Assembly (NCBI GenBank): GCA_946629405.1
Contig: CAMOXW010000251.1
Location: forward strand, 1-9,939
Origin: an uncultured Ruminococcus sp.
GTDB lineage: Bacteria; Bacillota_A; Clostridia; Oscillospirales; Ruminococcaceae
Reading direction: 5' to 3'
DNA: 9,939 nucleotides
In this document: positions 5,865-9,939 of the stretch, piece after piece
Numbering within the stretch: position 1 is the first letter of the stretch
Layout: each line of letters opens with the position of its first letter
Position numbers and translations under genes: made by a program
The notes under the pieces: generated by a model
What the model saw: the letters and a program-made list of their open reading frames with translations, nothing else
Told to the model about the DNA's origin: nothing
The model's database searches: none

Positions 5865-6737
5865 TCACTTTATCTCCTTCTTGTCATAGAGCTTTATGGT
5901 GACAAACAGCAGGACTGCTGTGGTCGCGATCGCGGCGATGATACCGCGTATCATTCCGCCGTCTGCGATAAGGTCAGAGCGGTAAAGGCTGTCAGGCATA
6001 TAGTCCGAGAACGAAAAGTCCTTGGCTTTGAGAAGCTTGTTCACAGCAAGAGATGCTGCCGCGTATGCAGCTCCGGTAAATCCTGCGCCGACTACAACAG
6101 CAGCTATAGTTCCTGCGACGTTTGAACATAACCCTGTCGTGAGCAGAAGTATCAGCGCACATATACTTGAAAGCAGCAGGAATTTTACTGCGAATTCCGC
6201 AAAAGCGTGCCCGAGTGAGAATACTCTTTCCGGACCGAAGGTGAAGGTCTCCATATCGAGCTCGCCGGGGAAGACCATATCGAATCTCAGGCGCTGACCG
6301 CAGATGAGCTGTCCGAGAGTTTTGGCGAAGACCGATACACCGTAGAATATCAGCGCTGCGAGCTGCATTACCGTGAATTTTGAGATAACGGTATAGCTCC
6401 TTCTCGGAAGCTGACCGGCGATGTTCTTTATATAGCCGTGCTGAATGTCCGAATATGAAAAGAAGACGACACACAGCAGGAAAATGATAGTGCACATCCC
6501 TCCGAGCTGACTGGCGATGGCGTTGCCGACGTGAAAATCTCTCGACCATGTTCCGAACAGCTCATCGACCTCCTGCTCGGTCATATCGGAGCTCAGCATT
6601 ATCTTTCTTGCAAGAAAGAAGAATATCTTTGTGAGCGGACCGGATATGAAGTTCTGCACGAATACAAGGATGATACACACCTTGAATGACAGCGAGGTCA
6701 CGAGCCTGTAAATATCCATTTTTATCACGTTAAGCAT
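5865..6737 (-). CDS. ABC-2 type transporter permease
   Basis: The 290-residue integral membrane protein has about six hydrophobic segments (near 17-35, 78-95, 121-140, 181-203, 207-228 and 263-281). This is the usual layout of ABC-2 permeases of the antimicrobial-peptide or lantibiotic resistance sort. A large loop between the first two helices and the motif YSDIQHGYIKN after helix 2 fit that family. It would form the membrane channel with the ATPase encoded just upstream. The ATG at 6737 is chosen because AGGAGG lies 8 nt upstream; the frame extends back to 6776 without a good site. It overlaps the ATPase gene by 8 bp (ATGCTTAA), implying translational coupling. The substrate is not known; a BcrB-like efflux role is the likeliest. 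Confidence 0.88.
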   Translation of the reverse strand: MLNVIKMDIYRLVTSLSFKVCIILVFVQNFISGPLTKIFFFLARKIMLSSDMTEQEVDELFGTWSRDFHVGNAIASQLGGMCTIIFLLCVVFFSYSDIQHGYIKNIAGQLPRRSYTVISKFTVMQLAALIFYGVSVFAKTLGQLICGQRLRFDMVFPGELDMETFTFGPERVFSLGHAFAEFAVKFLLLSSICALILLLTTGLCSNVAGTIAAVVVGAGFTGAAYAAASLAVNKLLKAKDFSFSDYMPDSLYRSDLIADGGMIRGIIAAIATTAVLLFVTIKLYDKKEIK

Positions 6738-7653
6738 TTTGACCACCTCCTGTGATGCTGAGGTAGTAGTCCTCAAGGGACATATTGCTTATGCACAGCT
6801 CCTTCAGCGGAACTCCTGCTTTGACGATAGCCGCTGCCATTTTCTCGGTCTCATCTATCCTTTCGCTGACCTTTATCGTTCCTTCACCCTCAACGGAAGC
6901 GTCAGTGATGCCAATACCCGAGAGAGCCTTCAGCGCACCGCTGCTGTCGGTAGTTCTGATGGTGATGAACTGTCCGCAGCGTGCCATCAGCTCATCATTC
7001 GAGAACTGCTCGATCAGTCTGCCCTCGTGGATTATCGCGTAGGAATCCGCGAGCTTTGCGAGCTCTTCAAGAATGTGGCTGGAGATCATTATCGTGATGC
7101 CCTTTTCGCTGCGGAGCTTTTCAAGGGTGTGTCTCACATCGACTATGCCCTGCGGGTCAAGACCATTGATAGGCTCGTCGAGGATTATCATTGACGGATC
7201 GCCGACCAGTGCAAGCGCTATCCCGAGGCGCTGACGCATACCGAGGGAGAACTGACGGGCAGACTTTTTTTCAGGTACATCTTCAAGCCCGACCGTTCTG
7301 AGGAGCGAGTCGATATAGTTGTCCTTTTTGTAGTCGATACCCATAGCGATACACTTTATTATAAGGTTCTCTCTTGCGGAGCGTCCGGGGTAAAGACCGG
7401 GCTGCTCGATGAGCACACCGACCTTGCTCATCATTTTTTTCATTTCAGCTCCTGTCTTGCCGAAGAGCGAATATGTTCCGCTCGTGGGATTGGTCAGACC
7501 GCTTATCATTTTCATTATCGTAGTCTTGCCCGCGCCGTTGCGTCCTATAAGTCCGTATATCTCGCCCTCGCGGACATTTATGCTTATATCCTTTGCAGCG
7601 TCTTTTTTACCGTAGGTCTTTGTAAGAGCCTGCGTTTGCATAATATATGACAC
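6730..7653 (-). CDS. ABC transporter ATP-binding protein (BcrA-like)
   Basis: From the chosen start it has 307 residues, the usual size for this family. The ATPase motifs are complete: Walker A GRNGAGKT (37-44), Q-loop Gln84 in LIEQPGLYPG, signature SLGMR (136-140), Walker B MIILDEP (155-161), D-loop NGLD and H-loop His193. The GMRQRLGIALAL signature region and the LIEQPGLYP segment are typical of BcrA-type ATPases that power export of peptide antibiotics or confer immunity. The C-terminal ~100 residues form the accessory domain common to this group. I prefer a GTG start at 7653, with AAGGAGG 11 nt upstream (7665-7671). ATG codons at 7641 and 7698 are alternatives with poorer spacing. It pairs with the permease downstream. 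Substrate is inferred only from family. Confidence 0.92.
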   Translation of the reverse strand: MSYIMQTQALTKTYGKKDAAKDISINVREGEIYGLIGRNGAGKTTIMKMISGLTNPTSGTYSLFGKTGAEMKKMMSKVGVLIEQPGLYPGRSARENLIIKCIAMGIDYKKDNYIDSLLRTVGLEDVPEKKSARQFSLGMRQRLGIALALVGDPSMIILDEPINGLDPQGIVDVRHTLEKLRSEKGITIMISSHILEELAKLADSYAIIHEGRLIEQFSNDELMARCGQFITIRTTDSSGALKALSGIGITDASVEGEGTIKVSERIDETEKMAAAIVKAGVPLKELCISNMSLEDYYLSITGGGQNA

Positions 7654-7664
7654 AGCTTTTATGT

Positions 7665-7671
7665 CCTCCTT
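7665..7671 (-). promoter_or_regulatory. Ribosome site upstream of the ABC ATPase
   Basis: AAGGAGG on the minus strand, 11 nt before a GTG (7653) and 23 nt before an ATG (7641). It lies inside the longer frame that starts at 7698. The spacing favours the GTG. Confidence 0.6.
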
Positions 7672-7745
7672 ATTCAAGTCTGGTCTCGCAGTATCCATAT
7701 GCCGGAACAGCCTTTTGATATATGAGCTGAGACCTGTCTTTTATA

Positions 7746-7775
7746 ATTATAGTATCAGGCAGCATATTTTGTCAA
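7746..7775 (-). promoter_or_regulatory. Sigma-A promoter of the ABC transporter operon
   Basis: Minus strand TTGACA (7770-7775) and TATAAT (7746-7751), both perfect consensus, with an 18-base spacer. The ~85-nt leader contains the inverted repeat GGTCTC/GAGACC (7729-7734 and 7682-7687), which could form a long hairpin just before the ribosome site. Confidence 0.8.
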
Positions 7776-7876
7776 GGCTCTTGCCAAAGTCGATTAATTT
7801 TTTTGCGTCATTATCTTCATCGCATACGCTCGGAGAAAGCAGAGGATATGACCAAAGGGAGAGTTGGGTATAAATA

Positions 7877-7905
7877 TTGACATATTAACACTGGCGTGAT
7901 ATAAT
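7877..7905 (+). promoter_or_regulatory. Consensus sigma-A promoter of the transglutaminase-dockerin gene
   Basis: TTGACA (7877-7882), exactly 17 bases, then TATAAT (7900-7905), with TGA before the -10. This is a perfect match at both boxes and suggests strong expression. The start should lie near 7912, giving a ~36-nt leader. It points away from the ABC operon promoter about 100 bp to the left. Confidence 0.88.
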
Positions 7906-7947
7906 GGGTGTGAAACGTGAACACATCGCATAATAAAGGAGGAAATT

Positions 7948-9939
7948 ATGATAAGACTTAAAAAAGTGTCGGCAGTCTGCCTGTCAGCAGCGATGATACT
8001 GCAAAGCTTTACATTCACGACAGCTTTCGCAGAACTGCCAAACTACTTATGGCGTGATGTCAAGGTAGGAGATTTCACATTCATATATATGCCTGATTAC
8101 CCGATAGATGGGGAGTGTACTATTTCTGCTGTATCTGATTCGGATGAACAGAACAGGATTAAAAGTCACGATACCCTTGAGATACCTGAAATGCTCGATG
8201 GCTACAGAGTAACAGTCATTGGCGAAAAATATAAACCGATAACTAAAAATTATGAGACAGACGAGGTAAAGCTGACCACGGTCAAGCTTCCTCACTCGAT
8301 TCGTCAGATAAGTAATTCAGCACTGAGGGAGAGCTATATTGAATCCTTGGATACTGTCTACATCGATTTCACAAATCTTGAAGATGTCGCCAAATCCGCA
8401 TTCGGTACCGCCCCAAAAGTGAGCGAAGTCTACGTATACGACTCCATTGATAAGGCATACTACTCCACTTCGGACGATCTTGAAAAATTTCGCGAGCTTG
8501 TCAGTATAGAGGGTGTAAAATTCGAGGCTATGCCTGATAAGATTGACTGCTATATGATCGCAGAGAGTGAGTATAAGAAAAATCCGAATCTGAATGGTAA
8601 GCTTGAATTCCTCAATTCTCTTGGACAGTCTAAGTATGAGTACATCGTGGGACAGATGTATGCCAGGGAGGCAATAGAAAAATACAACTTAGATGACCCT
8701 TCGCTCAATAATATACAGAAAATGGAGAAGATAACAAACTTCATCCGTACCAATACAAGGTATTCAGTGCTTTATACTTATAACGAAGACCGGTCAAAGA
8801 GTTCGGAAATGAGCGGACTTATGACTTCTCCGACTTCTGCTCTCGGTTTCCATTCTGGTGTATGCGGAGGTATGGCATATGAGTTCGATATGCTCTCGAG
8901 GCTGAGCATCGGCGATGAGATCGCTGCGAGGGACCGTGATCTCCTTTGTGTACATTTGCCGGGACACGCAGCAAATGTTGTAAGGCCTGTGCACTCGGAT
9001 GACAACAAGGGCTACTATATTGTCGACAATACCTCCACTGTATTTATGCAGTGCGCAGGTGACATAAACGGAAACTATGACAAGATCCAGGATTCATATC
9101 TATACGACTATATGGCGTTCTATACAGGTGAGCATAATAAAGTCGAAGTCGTAACTGATCCGAAGAATTTCTATGAGGGTATCTCATTCGTTTTCCTTCA
9201 CGATGAGACAAAGGGTGCGCTCCACATTGAAATGGGCGAAAAGGGTAAGATCGGCGAATGCAATTTCATCGACTTTATGTCTTATGAAGAGACCGAACCT
9301 GAAACATATCTTGAACAGATACCGCTTTCAAAGTGCCCGCGCATATCGGGGCTTAACCTGTATATCGACCCGTTCAGATACTATGAAATGAGAATATCCA
9401 ATTCAAAGGGCGAGGCTGTATTCGGAGCTGACGGTGAGCACAGGTTCAAGCTCGGAGATACTGAGTATTCATGCACGGTCGAGGTCATCCCTTACAATAC
9501 TGATACACCTTACGGCAAAGTGATACCTCACACAGCCTATGATGAATACTTTGACATCACGATAAAGCAGCTCACAGAGGACCCGAAGCCCGATGTATAT
9601 ACCACAACAACAGTTCCGCATAAGACTACAACAACTACTACAACGACTACTACAACGACAAAAAAAGCGACCACTACTACAACAAAGGCGACCACTACGA
9701 CAACTAAAGCAACCACCACCACCTCGACAAAAGCGACAACAACAACGACCAAAGCGACTACTACAACAAAAGCCACTACTACATCAACTACGACCTCTGC
9801 TGCAACGACAGTCAGACCTATGCGCAAGGCAGGAGACGCTAATCTTGACGGGAAGGTAACGGTTGCTGATGCAGTTGCAATACTGCAATACATCGCGAAC
9901 AAGGACAAGTACGATCTTAAAGATGAAGCCAAAACAGCT
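7948..9939 (+). CDS. Secreted LRR / transglutaminase-like / dockerin protein (3' end cut by window)
   Basis: 664 codons are open to the window edge with no stop, so the C-terminus is missing. A signal peptide (1-28) ends at AFA before Glu29. Residues about 77-165 have BspA-type leucine-rich repeat style (VKLPHSIRQISNSAL; then VYIDFTNLEDVAKSAF). Residues about 255-365 form a transglutaminase-like core: Cys306 in GVCGGMA, His340 in PGHAANVV and Asp360 in YIVDNT, the expected Cys-His-Asp triad. A beta-rich region (410-540) is unrecognised. A Thr-rich linker (551-622, mostly KATTTTT units) leads to the first dockerin loop (630-641) and helix; the second loop should follow beyond the edge. Such proteins may act as secreted cysteine proteases or cross-linking enzymes on the cellulosome. 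The start ATG has AAAGGAGG 5 nt upstream (7935-7942). Confidence 0.92.
   Translation, partial: MIRLKKVSAVCLSAAMILQSFTFTTAFAELPNYLWRDVKVGDFTFIYMPDYPIDGECTISAVSDSDEQNRIKSHDTLEIPEMLDGYRVTVIGEKYKPITKNYETDEVKLTTVKLPHSIRQISNSALRESYIESLDTVYIDFTNLEDVAKSAFGTAPKVSEVYVYDSIDKAYYSTSDDLEKFRELVSIEGVKFEAMPDKIDCYMIAESEYKKNPNLNGKLEFLNSLGQSKYEYIVGQMYAREAIEKYNLDDPSLNNIQKMEKITNFIRTNTRYSVLYTYNEDRSKSSEMSGLMTSPTSALGFHSGVCGGMAYEFDMLSRLSIGDEIAARDRDLLCVHLPGHAANVVRPVHSDDNKGYYIVDNTSTVFMQCAGDINGNYDKIQDSYLYDYMAFYTGEHNKVEVVTDPKNFYEGISFVFLHDETKGALHIEMGEKGKIGECNFIDFMSYEETEPETYLEQIPLSKCPRISGLNLYIDPFRYYEMRISNSKGEAVFGADGEHRFKLGDTEYSCTVEVIPYNTDTPYGKVIPHTAYDEYFDITIKQLTEDPKPDVYTTTTVPHKTTTTTTTTTTTTKKATTTTTKATTTTTKATTTTSTKATTTTTKATTTTKATTTSTTTSAATTVRPMRKAGDANLDGKVTVADAVAILQYIANKDKYDLKDEAKTA
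9598..9813 (+). repeat. Low-complexity threonine-codon tract (linker)
   Basis: This tract of ACN codons encodes residues 551-622. Its core is about six near-copies of an 18-24-base unit giving KATTTTT or a close variant. It links the catalytic part to the dockerin and is probably flexible and glycosylated, as such linkers often are. Its length could vary between strains by slippage or recombination. Confidence 0.85.

Noticed and set aside
5992..6549. 185-codon Arg/Ser-rich minus-strand frame
   Set aside because: It is another frame of the permease gene; the permease frame has helices, a ribosome site and a partner ATPase.
6738..6776. Longer N-terminus for the permease
   Set aside because: The extra 13 residues lie inside the ATPase gene and contain the AGGAGG that serves the ATG at 6737.
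7661..7873. 70-codon plus-strand frame between the divergent genes
   Set aside because: It runs antisense across the ABC operon promoter and has no ribosome site or family resemblance.
7909..7925. CRP-like site TGTGA...CACA after the transglutaminase promoter
   Set aside because: Only four bases per side match and CRP regulation of this type is not expected in this group.
9537..9932. 131-codon minus-strand valine-rich frame
   Set aside because: It is the reverse complement of the threonine-codon tract in the transglutaminase-dockerin gene.

Overview
The window looks like a chromosomal segment of a Gram-positive, cellulosome-type anaerobe, most likely Ruminococcus or a close relative in the Oscillospiraceae. 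Two proteins carry type I dockerin sequence (calcium loops of the DxNxDGxVxxxD type, followed by VAILQ-(F/Y)-IAN). Long Thr/Ala/Ser-rich linkers, AGGAGG ribosome sites and strong sigma-A promoters (TTGACA-17-TATAAT at 7877-7905) fit that group. The genus is inferred from style, not from a search.

Layout. Bases 1-280 hold three tandem ~94-bp repeats that fold into hairpins, each ending in a T-run. A promoter at 368-396 drives a 380-residue cytoplasmic MORN-repeat protein (513-1655, +). It ends at a two-way terminator shared with a convergent lipoprotein gene (1723-2631, -). Next comes a minus-strand operon: an ECF-type sigma factor (5076-5636) overlapping by 8 bp a 742-codon gene (2855-5083). 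That gene begins as a membrane anti-sigma factor and ends as a secreted calcium-loop and dockerin protein. A second minus-strand operon encodes an ABC transporter ATPase (6730-7653) and its six-helix permease (5865-6737), again overlapping by 8 bp. The last gene (7948 to the window end, +) runs off the edge. It is a secreted protein with leucine-rich repeats, a transglutaminase-like domain with a visible Cys-His-Asp triad, a threonine linker and the first half of a dockerin.

Most notable point. The 742-codon gene has no stop between its anti-sigma half and its dockerin half. Exactly at the junction there is a strong internal ribosome site (AAAGGAG, 7 nt spacing) and an ATG opening a classic signal peptide. 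One reading frame may therefore give two products: a membrane-tethered anti-sigma/dockerin fusion and a free secreted dockerin protein. This suggests a cell-surface sensor tied to cellulosome parts, or a recent gene fusion. Sigma and anti-sigma both start with TTG and are translationally coupled.

How the genes may work together. The sigma/anti-sigma pair probably senses an extracellular cue and controls surface or secreted proteins; the neighbouring dockerin gene has its own ordinary sigma-A promoter, so it is not an obvious target. The two dockerins share 21 of 29 residues over the first repeat, so they may dock to the same class of cohesin. The ABC pair resembles peptide-antibiotic resistance (BcrAB-like) exporters and appears independent. 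No complete mobile element, tRNA, rRNA or CRISPR array is visible.
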